Assembly (NCBI GenBank): GCA_947462105.1 | Contig: CANHNJ010000001.1 | Coordinates: 1-64,000, forward strand | Source: Alphaproteobacteria bacterium | GTDB lineage: Bacteria > Pseudomonadota > Alphaproteobacteria > Micropepsales > Micropepsaceae | Length of the DNA stretch: 64,000 nt | Direction of reading: 5' to 3' | Notes under the pieces: generated by a model | Seen by the model: only the letters and a program-made list of their open reading frames with translations | What the model was told of the DNA's origin: nothing | Databases searched by the model: none | Position numbers and translations under genes: made by a program | Shown here: piece after piece, positions 16,205 through 25,022 of the stretch | Layout of the letters: the number at the start of each line of letters is the position of its first letter | Numbering within the stretch: the first letter of the stretch is position 1

Positions 16205-17620
16205 CTACTGGGCCGCCAACTGGGCGAGTTCTGGCATCAGGGGCTCGGTGCGCAGCATCGGTAGCGCGACGATGAACTCGACGCCCCGGGCAGAGCCCTC
16301 CGACGGGTCACGGATGATGACGCTGCCGCCATGGGCGTCGGCAATCGCCGCTACCAGCGACAGGCCGAGACCGTGCCCAGGTGAGCTGCGGCTGATGTCG
16401 CGCCGGTAAAAGCGCTGGAAGACCTTGTCACGCTCCTGCTGAGGAATGCCCCAGCCATCGTCCCGGATGGAAATCCGGGCCTGGTCATTCTGGTTTCGCA
16501 GGTTCACGGCAATGACCGTGCCCTTTGGCGTATGGATGATGCTGTTTTCCAGAAGATTGCTCAGCAGCTGAAACAGTAGGTCCTTGTCGCCACTGACGAT
16601 GCCGGGCGCGATCTCCCCGACTTCGAGTTTTCGTCCGCTATCCTCGATTACAGGCCGGTAGATCTCCAGAACGCGCGCCACCAGCGCCGCCAGGTCCAGG
16701 GTCGGGGAATGGTCCGAGCGTTGTCCACCTTCGATCTCGGAAAGCCGCAGCACGGCCGCGAACATCTGGAGGATTTCGTCGCTGGAAACCAGCGCGGTTT
16801 CCAGCTCGGTGCGCAATTCCTCGGTGGTCTTGGGCTCCTCCAGCGCCTTCTCGATGCCCAGGCGCAGGCGCACCATAGGCGTTCGCAGGTCGTGGGCGAC
16901 GTCGCTGCTGACCTGACGCAAGGTGATGACCAGGGCGGATATCCGGGCCAGCATGGAATTCACCACCTCCGACAGCCGGTCCAGCTCGCTGTGTGATGTG
17001 CGCCTGGGCACGCGGTCGCTCAGGTTTCCGTTCATGATGGCGTGGCAGGTCTGGGAAATTGCATCGATGCGATTGAGGAAGCGCCGGCTGAGAAGGTAGC
17101 CGCCCCAAGGGGCGATGATCATGGTTCCGCCCAGCACCCACAGCAGCACGAAGAGCATCTGGTCCCGTGCCGTGTCGAAATACGCAAGGTCGGATCCAAC
17201 AAAGAGATAGATTCCCGGATCGAGTTCCGCGCCGATGCCCAGGGCATGCACGCCCGGGACGAGGGGATTGCGGACTTCATGCAGGCCGATGACGGGCGGT
17301 ATGCTGGGGAGGTTGCCGACAAGCCGCTTTCCCTTGACCTGCAGCACATTATAGGTGGTCGAGCCGGTGCTGGCCTGGTGGCCGGCCAGGTAGCGGGCCG
17401 CACGCTCCAGGCCGGTTTCCAATCCCGAATTGTTGGTCTCCCTGTAAAGCGTGCGGATGCGCGAGAGCGTCATTTCCGAACGCTGCCGGATGAAGCTGTG
17501 CGCTGCATTCTCGGTGAAGGAAATGGCGATCATTCCCAGCAGGCCGATGATGAGGGAGAAGGCGATGCCGAACAGCGCCGGCAGCCAGAAGCTTTCGGCG
17601 CGAAGGTGTCTCGGAAGCAT
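16205..17620 (-). CDS. Sensor histidine kinase
   Basis: A 471-residue membrane sensor. It has a TM helix at about residues 12-35, a periplasmic domain to about 150, a second TM helix at about 155-178, and a HAMP region (LSRRFLNRIDAISQ onward). The dimerisation/phosphoacceptor box is SSDVAHDLRTPM, with His243, and the ATPase domain has an N-box (LLENSIIHT) and G-boxes (DDGWGIP, GHGLGLSLV). GGGGAGG precedes the ATG. It is 24 bases downstream of the beta-propeller gene in the same operon. The likely partner is the OmpR-type regulator at 21945-22610, about 4.3 kb away, which has no adjacent kinase of its own; the pairing is inferred. Confidence 0.9.
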   Translation of the reverse strand: MLPRHLRAESFWLPALFGIAFSLIIGLLGMIAISFTENAAHSFIRQRSEMTLSRIRTLYRETNNSGLETGLERAARYLAGHQASTGSTTYNVLQVKGKRLVGNLPSIPPVIGLHEVRNPLVPGVHALGIGAELDPGIYLFVGSDLAYFDTARDQMLFVLLWVLGGTMIIAPWGGYLLSRRFLNRIDAISQTCHAIMNGNLSDRVPRRTSHSELDRLSEVVNSMLARISALVITLRQVSSDVAHDLRTPMVRLRLGIEKALEEPKTTEELRTELETALVSSDEILQMFAAVLRLSEIEGGQRSDHSPTLDLAALVARVLEIYRPVIEDSGRKLEVGEIAPGIVSGDKDLLFQLLSNLLENSIIHTPKGTVIAVNLRNQNDQARISIRDDGWGIPQQERDKVFQRFYRRDISRSSPGHGLGLSLVAAIADAHGGSVIIRDPSEGSARGVEFIVALPMLRTEPLMPELAQLAAQ

Positions 17621-17644
17621 TCCAGAACCTCCCCGTGAAAACTC

Positions 17645-18757
17645 TCAGTTCGTCCGGCGGTACTTGATGAAGCGGTTGGCGAGCGAGTCGGCGACATAGA
17701 TGGTCTTCATGTCGGGCGCGATCGCCATGTAGTGCGCCTCGGTATAGTCATACGGGCCGGTGCCGAGCTTGCCCATCTTGCCCAGGATACTGCCGTTCCA
17801 GTCGAGCCGGAAGATCATCCCGTCTTCGCCGGCCGTCATCCAGAGATTGCCCGCCTTGTCGACGACCAGGCAGCCGACGCGGTTCTGCATCTGGATGCTG
17901 CGCAGCAGCTTGCCCTGCTGGTTCATCACCAGGATGCGGTGGGTCTCGCGGTCGGAAATATAGAGTTCGCCATTGCTGCGGACGATAAGCGAATGGATGT
18001 TGGCCGACGAGCCATCGGCATGCAGCATGCTCCAGCCGTTGATGTACTTGCCATTCCGGTCGAAATGCAGCACGCGCGGATCGGGTGCGTTGCCGTGGCT
18101 GGTGGTGACCCAGAAATCATCGTTGGGACCGAAGGAAATGTCGTTGGGCTGGTCGAACATGTGCGTGCCGGTGGCCTCGTTCCAGGTGCCAGCCTTGCCC
18201 TTGGTGCCCAGCGTCATCAGCAGCGCGCCGGTAGGGCTCAGTTTCATTACCGTGTTGCAGGTGCCGTCGCTGATCCAGATATTGCCATGACGATCGATTT
18301 TCAGGCCATGCGGGCGCGCCGCGATGTTGTTGTTGAAGGTGCGCACAAGGCGGCCTTCGGGATCATATTCCAGCATCGTGTTCACGGGGCTGCGCTGGAA
18401 GACAATCACATTGCCGTTGGGCATGACATCGATGTTGGCAATACCACCAAAGCTAGTGCCGACTGGCGGCGGCGGCGTGGGAACGGGCTCAAAGGGCAGG
18501 GCCGGGGCGTCGGGAATGAAGACCTCGACAGGCTCGGCCGCCGCTTCGCCACGGCCGCCGCGCCCAGCCGCCCCGCGGCCTGCACCGCCGCGCCCGGCGG
18601 TAGCAGGCGAGGGCGCTGCTGCTGGCTGCACTGCGCCATAGGTGGTGACCTGGCTGCACTGTGCGGTGGCATCGCGCGCGGTGAATTCCTGTCCAATGGC
18701 GGGAGAGGCGGCCAGCAGCAAAGCCATACCCGGAAGCAGTGACTTTATGAATTTCAT
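17645..18757 (-). CDS. Secreted NHL-type beta-propeller protein
   Basis: A 370-residue exported six-bladed propeller resembling the peptidyl-alpha-hydroxyglycine amidating-lyase-like/NHL family. Repeat cores are visible: MPNGNVIVFQRSP, HGLKIDRHGNIWISDG, DISFGPNDDFWVTTSHG, NGELYISDRETHRI and GCLVVDKAGNLWMTAGE, ending in IYVADSLANRFIKYR. A signal peptide ends at SPAIGQ. Between signal and propeller lies an AGRG-rich low-complexity insert. The ATG at 18757 has AGGTGA 9 bases upstream; an ATG at 18766 is also possible. It is first in an operon with the histidine kinase and divergent from the CHRD-quinoprotein operon. Catalytic activity cannot be assigned. Confidence 0.78.
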   Translation of the reverse strand: MKFIKSLLPGMALLLAASPAIGQEFTARDATAQCSQVTTYGAVQPAAAPSPATAGRGGAGRGAAGRGGRGEAAAEPVEVFIPDAPALPFEPVPTPPPPVGTSFGGIANIDVMPNGNVIVFQRSPVNTMLEYDPEGRLVRTFNNNIAARPHGLKIDRHGNIWISDGTCNTVMKLSPTGALLMTLGTKGKAGTWNEATGTHMFDQPNDISFGPNDDFWVTTSHGNAPDPRVLHFDRNGKYINGWSMLHADGSSANIHSLIVRSNGELYISDRETHRILVMNQQGKLLRSIQMQNRVGCLVVDKAGNLWMTAGEDGMIFRLDWNGSILGKMGKLGTGPYDYTEAHYMAIAPDMKTIYVADSLANRFIKYRRTN

Positions 18758-19190
18758 CCTGCGCATTCACCTGTCTCTTTGCTGCGTTTGCGAAGGACGC
18801 CGGCTGCTGTTGTTCGAAAATTCTTTTGGTGCCGTCCCACCTCGGGCCGCGTCGCTTTCCCAAGCCCGCCGCCTCGCATTTGTGGCAATTAGAAACAGAT
18901 CGAAACCGGGTTGGCAACAAAGCGATCTGCCGTGCCGCGACAGAAAATGTTGCGGTGCGACATTGCAGGAGTGTCATCTGCCGTTTCGGTTCTGTGCAAT
19001 GCCTCCAGTGAGGCTGCGCCTCACGCTACAATGGGCTGACGTAAACTTGGACGGGCGCGTGGATTGGTATTACCAAAAAGCGCTTGATGGCGGGCGCCAT
19101 CTGGAACTTGGCTGCTGAGTCCGATATAATTTTTCTGGCGAGGTGGCGCCGCCGCGTGTTTCTCATGTCCCGTCACCAAGGAGAATGATT
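18758..19190. other. Divergent regulatory region, no gene
   Basis: About 430 bases between the propeller-kinase operon and the CHRD-quinoprotein operon, with no convincing ORF. It contains an inverted pair, CATTGCA and TGCAATG, about 30 bases apart near 18960-19003. The larger word CATTGCAG recurs upstream of the response-regulator gene near 22764, so a regulator site is possible but weakly supported. Confidence 0.4.
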
Positions 19191-19646
19191 TTGCGAAAAC
19201 ATGCTCTTGCTGCGGTGGCGGCCCTGTCTGTTGCACTCCTGCTTTGCGCAACCGCCCATGCCGCAGATTTCCAGGCCGATCTCGACCCGGCAGCGCATGA
19301 CAATTCGACCCGCGCACAGGTGCGGGGTGAAGGGCGGGTGACAGGGACGTTGACGGGAAACCGTCTGACCGTGACCGGCCGTTTCTCGGGACTGGCTTCC
19401 AATGCCGCCAAGGCACGCATCGGCCAGGCAATGGTGCTGGGCGCGCCGGCCACCACTTTCTTCGCCGATCTTGTTATCACCAATGCCTCTGCAGGATTGA
19501 TCACCGGCAACGCGACCCTGACACCGGCGCAGCTTGCCAGCCTGGGCAACAGTCCGCTCTTCATCCAGATCGACGCCGTTAACACCACACCCAATGGTAA
19601 TCTGTGGGGCTGGTTCATCCCTGTTGCTGCGAGGAGTGCGCGCTGA
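19191..19646 (+). CDS. Exported CHRD-domain protein
   Basis: A 151-residue protein with a signal peptide (LRKHALAAVAALSVALLL, then cleavage near AHA-A). The remainder is a CHRD domain: FQADLDPAAHDNSTRAQVRGEG, then a Thr/Gly-rich strand region, FADLVITNASAGLITGNATLT and SLGNSPLFIQID. CHRD domains occur in chordin and in bacterial secreted proteins of unknown role. A TTG start at 19191 is preferred because AAGGAG lies exactly 7 bases upstream; the in-frame ATG at 19185 would leave only 1 base. Its TGA overlaps the ATG of the quinoprotein (TGATG), so the two are translationally coupled and may work together in the periplasm. Confidence 0.78.
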   Translation: MRKHALAAVAALSVALLLCATAHAADFQADLDPAAHDNSTRAQVRGEGRVTGTLTGNRLTVTGRFSGLASNAAKARIGQAMVLGAPATTFFADLVITNASAGLITGNATLTPAQLASLGNSPLFIQIDAVNTTPNGNLWGWFIPVAARSAR

Positions 19647-21865
19647 TGTCCCGTTTTTCTTCCCTCTTCAAGAGCAAAACTCTTCTCGCCGGCACCGGCA
19701 GCATCGCGTTGCTGGTTTGTGCCTATGCCGTGGCGCAGGCGCAGAGTGTGCCCAGTGGTGTTGCTGGCACCGGTCCCTTCACGCAAGCGCAGGTGAATGC
19801 CGGGCGCGCCGCCTATGGTCGGGAATGCGCCGACTGTCATGGCACCAACATGGGAGGTGGACCCAACGGTCCCGGCCTTTTCGGGCCCGGCTTCATGGCC
19901 CGCTGGGGCAACCAGACGACGGCGGACTATTACAAGTTCATGTCCTCGACTATGCCGTACGGCAATGAGGGCCGGCTGAGCGCGGACGACTATACCGGCA
20001 TCGCCTCCTACATTTTCGCGGCGAACGGCGCCCGCGCCGGTACCCAGACTTATACGCCTGCCACCACGTCGCCCTTTGCCGGCATGGTCAATGGCCAGCC
20101 GGCCCCGGGCGTCTTCGGTGCACCGGCACAGGTGGCGCAGGCAGCGGGACGCGGGCGCGGTGCCGCGAGCGGCGAGAATGGCGAGGCGCTGCCTGCAGCC
20201 GGGCGCGGTTCGCTGGCCTCGGTCTTTGGTCACACGGTGCAAGGCAACATCCCGAATTATGTCGACATCACCGATGCGATGTTGAAGAACCCGCCGCCAG
20301 GCGACTGGCTGATGTTCCGCCGCAACTATCAAGGCTGGAGCTATTCGCCGCTGAACCAGATCACGCCGTCGAACATCAAGAACCTTCAGCTCAAATGGAC
20401 CTGGAGCATGAACGAGGGCGGCGCCAACCAGCCGACGCCACTCGTTCATAACGGCGTCATGTTCCTGGCCAATTCCCAGAACGTGATCCAGGCGCTGGAT
20501 GCCCGCACCGGCAACCTGATCTGGGAGAATCGCATCGGCCCGGATACGCGCGCCTATTACGGCAATCGCAGCCTGGGCCTGTGGAAGGACAAGGTCTATA
20601 CCGCGACCTCCGACGCGCATCTGGTGGCGCTGGATGCGCGCACCGGCCGCCAGGTGTGGAAGGTCCAGATCGGGCCGCCGCCCAAGGGCGAAACCGGCGG
20701 TGTCATCGTCATCAACGGCAAGGTGCTTGTCGGCCTGATGGGCTGCGACAACTATTCGACCGAGCATTGCTACATCAGCGCCTTTGATGCGCAGACCGGC
20801 GAACGCGACTGGAAATTCCACACCACCGCGCTGACCGGTACGCCGGGCGGCGACACCTGGAACGGGCTGGAAGACAATTACCGCGGCGGTGTCGATACCT
20901 GGATCGCAGGCACCTACGATCCGGAATTGAACACGACCTATTGGGGCACGGCCCAGGCCAAGCCCTGGTTCCGCGCCTCGCGCCAGACCTTTGGCGGCCA
21001 TGCGCTCTACAGTTCCTCGACGCTGGCGCTCAATCCCGATGACGGCAAGCTGAAATGGTACTTCCAGCATATTCCGGGCGAGACGCTGGACCTGGATGAA
21101 GTCTTCGAGCGCGTGCTGATCAATCACGGCAACAGCAAGGAGGTCTTCACCATCGGCAAGTCGGGCATCCTGTGGAAGCTCAACCGCGAGACCGGCAAGT
21201 TCATCTCGCTGCTGCCGACCATCTTCCAGAACGTCTATTCGAACATCAACGCCAAGACCGGTGAACTGACCTATCGCCAGGACATCCTGGACCAGAAGAC
21301 CAACCAGTGGTTCGGTTCCTGCCCCGGTCCGGAAGGCGGCCACAACTGGCAGGCCACCAGCTACAACCAGCCAACCGATCTGCTGATCATCCCGCTTTCC
21401 CAAAGCTGCGTCATGATCACGGGCCGCGACGTGGAGCTGCGGCTGGGAAGCGGCGGCACCGCCAATTCGCAGACCTTCTTCTTCACGCCGGGCAGCAACC
21501 GGCAGATGGGCCGCCTGTCGGCGATCAACACCACCACCATGAAGGAAGCCTGGTCCTTCCAGCAGCGGGCGCCATTCCTTACGGCGGCGCTGTCAACGCG
21601 GTCCGGCGTGGCGTTCATTGGCGATTTCGACCGCACTTTCCAGGCGGTCGATGTGAAGACCGGCAAGCGGCTGTGGTCCAGCCGCCTGGGCAACACGGTG
21701 CAGGGCTATCCGATCTCTTTCTCGGTGGGTGGTAAGCAGTTCATCGCCGTCACCACGGGGCTCGGCGGCGGCAGCCCGCAGCAGAAGCCCACGCTGCTGC
21801 TGTCGAACTATGTGCAGCGCGCCGCGACCGGCCACCAGATCTACGTCTTCGCGCTGCCGGACTAG
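19646..21865 (+). CDS. Cytochrome c-PQQ dehydrogenase fusion
   Basis: A 739-residue periplasmic quinohaemoprotein. After a signal peptide (ending AVAQAQ) comes a single class I cytochrome c domain, with haem site C61-A-D-C64-H65 and a probable axial Met in SSTMPYG. A Gly/Arg-rich linker leads into an eight-bladed PQQ propeller with tryptophan-docking repeats (IQALDARTGNLIWE, VALDARTGRQVWK, ISAFDAQTGERDWK) and the dehydrogenase segment TLALNPDDGKLKWYFQH. It should oxidise an alcohol or sugar and pass electrons internally to haem. The haem domain is N-terminal, whereas classical type II alcohol dehydrogenases carry it C-terminally. GCDNY and GTAQAKPW depart from the usual metal-site residues, so substrate and metal are uncertain. 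Confidence 0.85.
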   Translation: MSRFSSLFKSKTLLAGTGSIALLVCAYAVAQAQSVPSGVAGTGPFTQAQVNAGRAAYGRECADCHGTNMGGGPNGPGLFGPGFMARWGNQTTADYYKFMSSTMPYGNEGRLSADDYTGIASYIFAANGARAGTQTYTPATTSPFAGMVNGQPAPGVFGAPAQVAQAAGRGRGAASGENGEALPAAGRGSLASVFGHTVQGNIPNYVDITDAMLKNPPPGDWLMFRRNYQGWSYSPLNQITPSNIKNLQLKWTWSMNEGGANQPTPLVHNGVMFLANSQNVIQALDARTGNLIWENRIGPDTRAYYGNRSLGLWKDKVYTATSDAHLVALDARTGRQVWKVQIGPPPKGETGGVIVINGKVLVGLMGCDNYSTEHCYISAFDAQTGERDWKFHTTALTGTPGGDTWNGLEDNYRGGVDTWIAGTYDPELNTTYWGTAQAKPWFRASRQTFGGHALYSSSTLALNPDDGKLKWYFQHIPGETLDLDEVFERVLINHGNSKEVFTIGKSGILWKLNRETGKFISLLPTIFQNVYSNINAKTGELTYRQDILDQKTNQWFGSCPGPEGGHNWQATSYNQPTDLLIIPLSQSCVMITGRDVELRLGSGGTANSQTFFFTPGSNRQMGRLSAINTTTMKEAWSFQQRAPFLTAALSTRSGVAFIGDFDRTFQAVDVKTGKRLWSSRLGNTVQGYPISFSVGGKQFIAVTTGLGGGSPQQKPTLLLSNYVQRAATGHQIYVFALPD

Positions 21866-21944
21866 CGAAGCGCAGCGGCCAAAACGGACATGGCGGCCGC
21901 GCGGCCGTCCTGTTCTTTTCAGGCCAGGGCATCAGAATCGGCGT

Positions 21945-22610
21945 TTAGCCGGTCAGGACATAGCCGGTGCCGCGAATGGTCTTGATGAACTCGCTACGAT
22001 GCTTGCAGCCGATCTTGGTGCGCAGCCTGCTCATATGCGTTTCAACCAAATTCGTGCGGGGCGTGAAGCCCACGTTCCAGACATTCTCCAGCAGCATGGC
22101 GCGCGTCACCACCCGCCCGGCATTCAGCATCATGTATTCCAGCAGGTGGAATTCCTGCGGCTGCAGGTCGATGATCTGGCCATCGCGCTTGAGGGTGTGG
22201 CGCACCAGGTCCATTTCCAGGTTTCCGACCTTGATGGTCGAGGTCCGGGACGAATTGCGCCGTGTGATGGCATTGATCCGCGCCAGCAACTCCACGGCGG
22301 CGAAAGGCTTGGTCAGATAATCGTCGGCGCCGCTTTCCAGTCCCGTGACGCGGTCGGTGATCGACACCATGGTCGTCACCAGCAGGATCGGGGTCTGGAA
22401 GCCGTCACGCCGCAAGGCGCGCACGATGCTGAGGCCATCCTTGCCTGGCAACATCCGGTCAATCAGCAGGGCGTCATATCCGCCCTGGCGTGCCTTGGCT
22501 TCGCCCTCGGGCCCGGTGGCGCTTTCGTCCACTTCGAACCCGTTCGACGTCAGGTGCAGCGCGATGTGCTCGGCCGTGCCCCTGTCATCCTCGATCAGCA
22601 ATATTTTCAT
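21945..22610 (-). CDS. OmpR/PhoB-family response regulator
   Basis: A 221-residue two-domain regulator. The receiver has the acidic pair (LLIEDDRG), phosphoacceptor Asp51 (ALLIDRMLPGKDG) and the conserved Lys in YLTKPF. The C-terminal winged helix includes LQPQEFHLLEYMM, the RTNLVETHMSRLRTKI recognition helix and IKTIRGTGYVL. GGAGGGG precedes the ATG. It lies convergent with the quinoprotein operon and is the probable partner of the kinase at 16205-17620; together they bracket the propeller/CHRD/quinoprotein genes they may control. Confidence 0.92.
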   Translation of the reverse strand: MKILLIEDDRGTAEHIALHLTSNGFEVDESATGPEGEAKARQGGYDALLIDRMLPGKDGLSIVRALRRDGFQTPILLVTTMVSITDRVTGLESGADDYLTKPFAAVELLARINAITRRNSSRTSTIKVGNLEMDLVRHTLKRDGQIIDLQPQEFHLLEYMMLNAGRVVTRAMLLENVWNVGFTPRTNLVETHMSRLRTKIGCKHRSEFIKTIRGTGYVLTG

Positions 22611-22849
22611 GGTCCCCTCCAGAAATATTGGCTTTTTTTCCGATGATGGCCTTCAAGGCCCCGGTGTCAATAAATTCCCCTGCGCCGCTGCCGGGTTTTT
22701 GAACCGTGCCCGTACCAGCAGCGGTGATGGTGTCTGAATAGCGGGGTGCCGTGCATGCTGCATTGCAGCCGCAAGCTTCCCTCTCCGTCAGTGTGCGGAA
22801 GGGTGATACCGGGTAGCGGGGGAGGCAGCGCGCCTCCCCATACCGTGCG

Positions 22850-23749
22850 TTAGATCAGATCGATGCTGAAAATCCAGCCGCTATGGGGGCTTTCACTTTC
22901 CTTCCAGGCGGGGTGGTTGCCCGCGTCGCAGGAAATCAGCTTGCCATTGTAGGAGACCAGGCCGTGCGGATCGCAGCTGCCGGGTTCCAGGTCCACCGTC
23001 ATCACAAGCTGGCCGGTCTTGCCGTCATACTTGTTCAGGCCGGCGCGGGCTTCGGCGTAGGTGGTGGCATTGGTGCCTGTCACCACCCACATGTCGCCAT
23101 TGTTGTCGAAGGTTATGTCGTGCAGGCGGGGCTTTTCCGGTGAGGCGACGCGGATCAGCACCTCGGGCACCCAGGTGACAGGATCGACGCGCAGCGCGCC
23201 ACCCAGGCGCAGGGCGGCGATCCAGAGCTTGCCATTGTGCCATTGCAGGCCGTGGGAGCCGCCGCCATTGCCGTCAAAGCTGAGCGGGATCTGGCGGTGG
23301 CTGAGCAGCTTGCCGTTGGGATCGATCTGGAACACGCCATAGGGCGCGTCATTCGCTGCCATCCACAGCGAACCACCGCCCCATCCCGTGCCGGAGCAGT
23401 TGCGGCAGGGCGTGTCGATGGTCTTGAGAAGCTTGCCGTTCCAGTCCACCAGCCAGGCGGCTTCGTCGCGGTTGGCCGGCATCGGGATATTCCAGTCCCG
23501 TGCGACCTGCGTCGTGGTTTTCTGCTGGCCGATCCACAGACCTTCCGGCGCCACCGCCAGGCCATTGGGATAAAGCCCAGGCGACTTGAACAGGCGTGTG
23601 GTCTTGGCGCGGGCGGTCTGCATGCGGCCGCGTCCTGCCGCCGGCGCGGCAGGCGCCTGGACCTGTGCCAGCACCGGTGCCGATGCCGCAGAGGCAGCAA
23701 GGCCCGCGCCCAGGCCCAGTCCCGCCGCCAGAAAATCCCGTTTGCGCAT
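22850..23749 (-). CDS. Exported SMP-30-like beta-propeller protein
   Basis: A 299-residue secreted propeller of the gluconolactonase/SMP-30-like or vgb-type superfamily. GGGGAG 8 bases upstream fixes the ATG at 23749; longer frames to 23815 lack a site. The signal peptide is Tat-like but has Arg-Lys-Arg (MRKRDFLAAGLGLG) instead of a strict RR. Repeats include GLAVAPEGLWIGQQK, GGGSLWMAANDAPYGV, SHGLQWHNGKLWIAAL and DITFDNNGDMWVVTGTN, ending GKLISCDAGNHPAW. A short AGRGR segment follows the signal. Lactonase or ligand-binding activity cannot be told from sequence. It lies upstream of the response regulator on the same strand. Confidence 0.78.
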   Translation of the reverse strand: MRKRDFLAAGLGLGAGLAASAASAPVLAQVQAPAAPAAGRGRMQTARAKTTRLFKSPGLYPNGLAVAPEGLWIGQQKTTTQVARDWNIPMPANRDEAAWLVDWNGKLLKTIDTPCRNCSGTGWGGGSLWMAANDAPYGVFQIDPNGKLLSHRQIPLSFDGNGGGSHGLQWHNGKLWIAALRLGGALRVDPVTWVPEVLIRVASPEKPRLHDITFDNNGDMWVVTGTNATTYAEARAGLNKYDGKTGQLVMTVDLEPGSCDPHGLVSYNGKLISCDAGNHPAWKESESPHSGWIFSIDLI

Positions 23750-24059
23750 GATGGTGTCTCCCCAATGTTGTTGTTTGTTGGCGTGAAGGCTAGCCCCAAG
23801 CCGCAGAGGCTTCAACGGTTGGCCGTCGCAGGCAGGGTGGCTGGAAAATCGCCTCCGGGCGGTGGCGAAGCTTGGGCATTGCCAATGCTGGGGCGCTGAG
23901 GCGGTGCGGCGCTATTTCACCACGAGGCAGGAATGCGTCATAGCGGGAAAGCTGTGCAACGTCGCGAAGTAACGCCGCGTCTCGTTGCAACTGATTTGAA
24001 GGTTCTCCGGCGCTGCGATGTGCGCGCTCAGATCGTCATCCCGCTGATGCGCGGGGTGG
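23750..24059. other. Intergenic stretch, no gene
   Basis: No ORF with a plausible start or family match is visible between the propeller gene and the cspA terminator. The part next to 23750 should hold the promoter of the propeller gene; no clear sigma-70-type boxes stand out. Confidence 0.4.
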
Positions 24060-24086
24060 AAAAGGGGCAGTGAAAATCACCGCCCC
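24060..24086 (-). terminator. Rho-independent terminator of the cold-shock gene
   Basis: On the minus strand, GGGGCGGTGA and TCACTGCCCC form a 10-bp stem (one G-T pair) with a TTT loop, followed by TTTT. It sits 9 bases after the stop codon. Confidence 0.85.
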
Positions 24087-24095
24087 GTCTATTCC

Positions 24096-24299
24096 TTAGG
24101 CGGCGGAGAGATTGACCGCCTTGGCGCCCTTGAGGTCGGGCTTGATTTCAAAGTTGACCTTCTGGCCCTCGTTGAGCGAGCGCATGCCGGCCTGTTCGAC
24201 GGCGCTGATATGGACGAACACGTCCTTGCTGCCATCTTCCGGCGAAATGAAGCCGAAGCCTTTGCTGACGTTGAAGAACTTTACGGTACCAGTGACCAT
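24096..24299 (-). CDS. cspA: Cold-shock domain protein
   Basis: A 67-residue single-domain RNA chaperone of the CspA family. Both RNA-binding motifs are present: RNP1 as KGFGFI and RNP2 as VFVHI. The start MVTGTVKFF at 24299 is the normal family start; the open frame runs further upstream, but those residues do not fit the family. About 260 bases separate it from the next gene upstream, enough for the long structured 5' leader usual for cold-shock mRNAs, though no specific element was identified. It has its own terminator. Confidence 0.93.
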   Translation of the reverse strand: MVTGTVKFFNVSKGFGFISPEDGSKDVFVHISAVEQAGMRSLNEGQKVNFEIKPDLKGAKAVNLSAA

Positions 24300-24559
24300 T
24301 TGTAGTGCCTTTTGCGTACAAGTTTTCGCCGTCGGCAACATACCGTCGGCGGCGAAGAGGACAATCAGTTCGGGAAGTGGGCTGCCGGAGCCTGGCGCGA
24401 AAGTCGAAACGACTACGGGTCGGGAACTACAGAGGCGCTTCAGGGTCTGACGGAAGGCGTCGCGCCGGTCCTATAGCATCCTGCGGCACTAAGCAGCAAG
24501 CGGAGCAGAAAATGGCGCTTGCCCCGGCTTTTCGGGCGAAGGCTCTCTATGCGTGATTG

Positions 24560-24790
24560 TCACTTCGGGCCGCGCACCTTGCGCACCGGCGGCGGGTTTG
24601 CCGCATCGTGTGCGATCTGGGCGAGGCGGTCGGCTTCCTCCTTGGCAAGACGCAGGGCGCGCAGGCGGATCGTCTTGGCGTCGGTCGCCGCGCGCTCGCG
24701 CGCGATTTCCGCCTTCATCGCATCGTCGCGCCGTTCGGCGGCGGGAAACAGGTTCTGTGCGCGGGCACGGGCGTTGGATTTGCTCGTCAT
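24560..24790 (-). CDS. Small basic coiled-coil hypothetical protein
   Basis: A 76-residue Arg/Ala/Lys-rich protein. After a short N-terminus (MTSKSNARARAQNLFPAAE) comes a continuous charged helix (MKAEIARERAATDAK onward to ADRLAQ) and a Pro-rich tail, VRKVRGPK. AAGG lies a few bases before the ATG. No family was recognised. Composition suggests a nucleic-acid- or ribosome-associated helix. It sits between cspA and two other tiny genes on the same strand, which hints at a stress or stationary-phase gene group. Confidence 0.6.
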   Translation of the reverse strand: MTSKSNARARAQNLFPAAERRDDAMKAEIARERAATDAKTIRLRALRLAKEEADRLAQIAHDAANPPPVRKVRGPK

Positions 24791-24809
24791 AGGAAGCCTT
24801 TCTGGTTCT

Positions 24810-25022
24810 TTAAGGTGCAGTGGCGCGGCCTGCGGGATAACCGCCATTGCCGAAGTCCTGCTCTTTCACAGGGCCGTGCGGGTCATACGCGGATTGCGGA
24901 AATTCATGCGGTGGCTGCTGCGCCTTGTCGTAAACGCTGCCGGCGCTGCCCGCGTAATTGTGCGGCGGGGCGGCGCAGCCACAGGCAAGCAGGCCGATGG
25001 CCGCGAGTGCAAGATATCTCAT
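24810..25022 (-). CDS. Small lipoprotein
   Basis: A 70-residue protein with a lipoprotein signal: MRYLALAAIGLLACGC, where LLAC is the lipobox and the first Cys would be lipidated. The remainder is short, hydrophilic and rich in Gly, Pro and Tyr, with no known domain. Its ATG overlaps the stop of the upstream small gene (ATGA), so translation is coupled. Envelope location is well supported by the lipobox; function is unknown. Confidence 0.65.
   Translation of the reverse strand: MRYLALAAIGLLACGCAAPPHNYAGSAGSVYDKAQQPPHEFPQSAYDPHGPVKEQDFGNGGYPAGRATAP

Noticed and set aside
19163-21403. A 746-codon minus-strand open frame
   Set aside because: Antisense shadow of the CHRD and quinoprotein genes, rich in Arg, Gly and Ala with no family motif.
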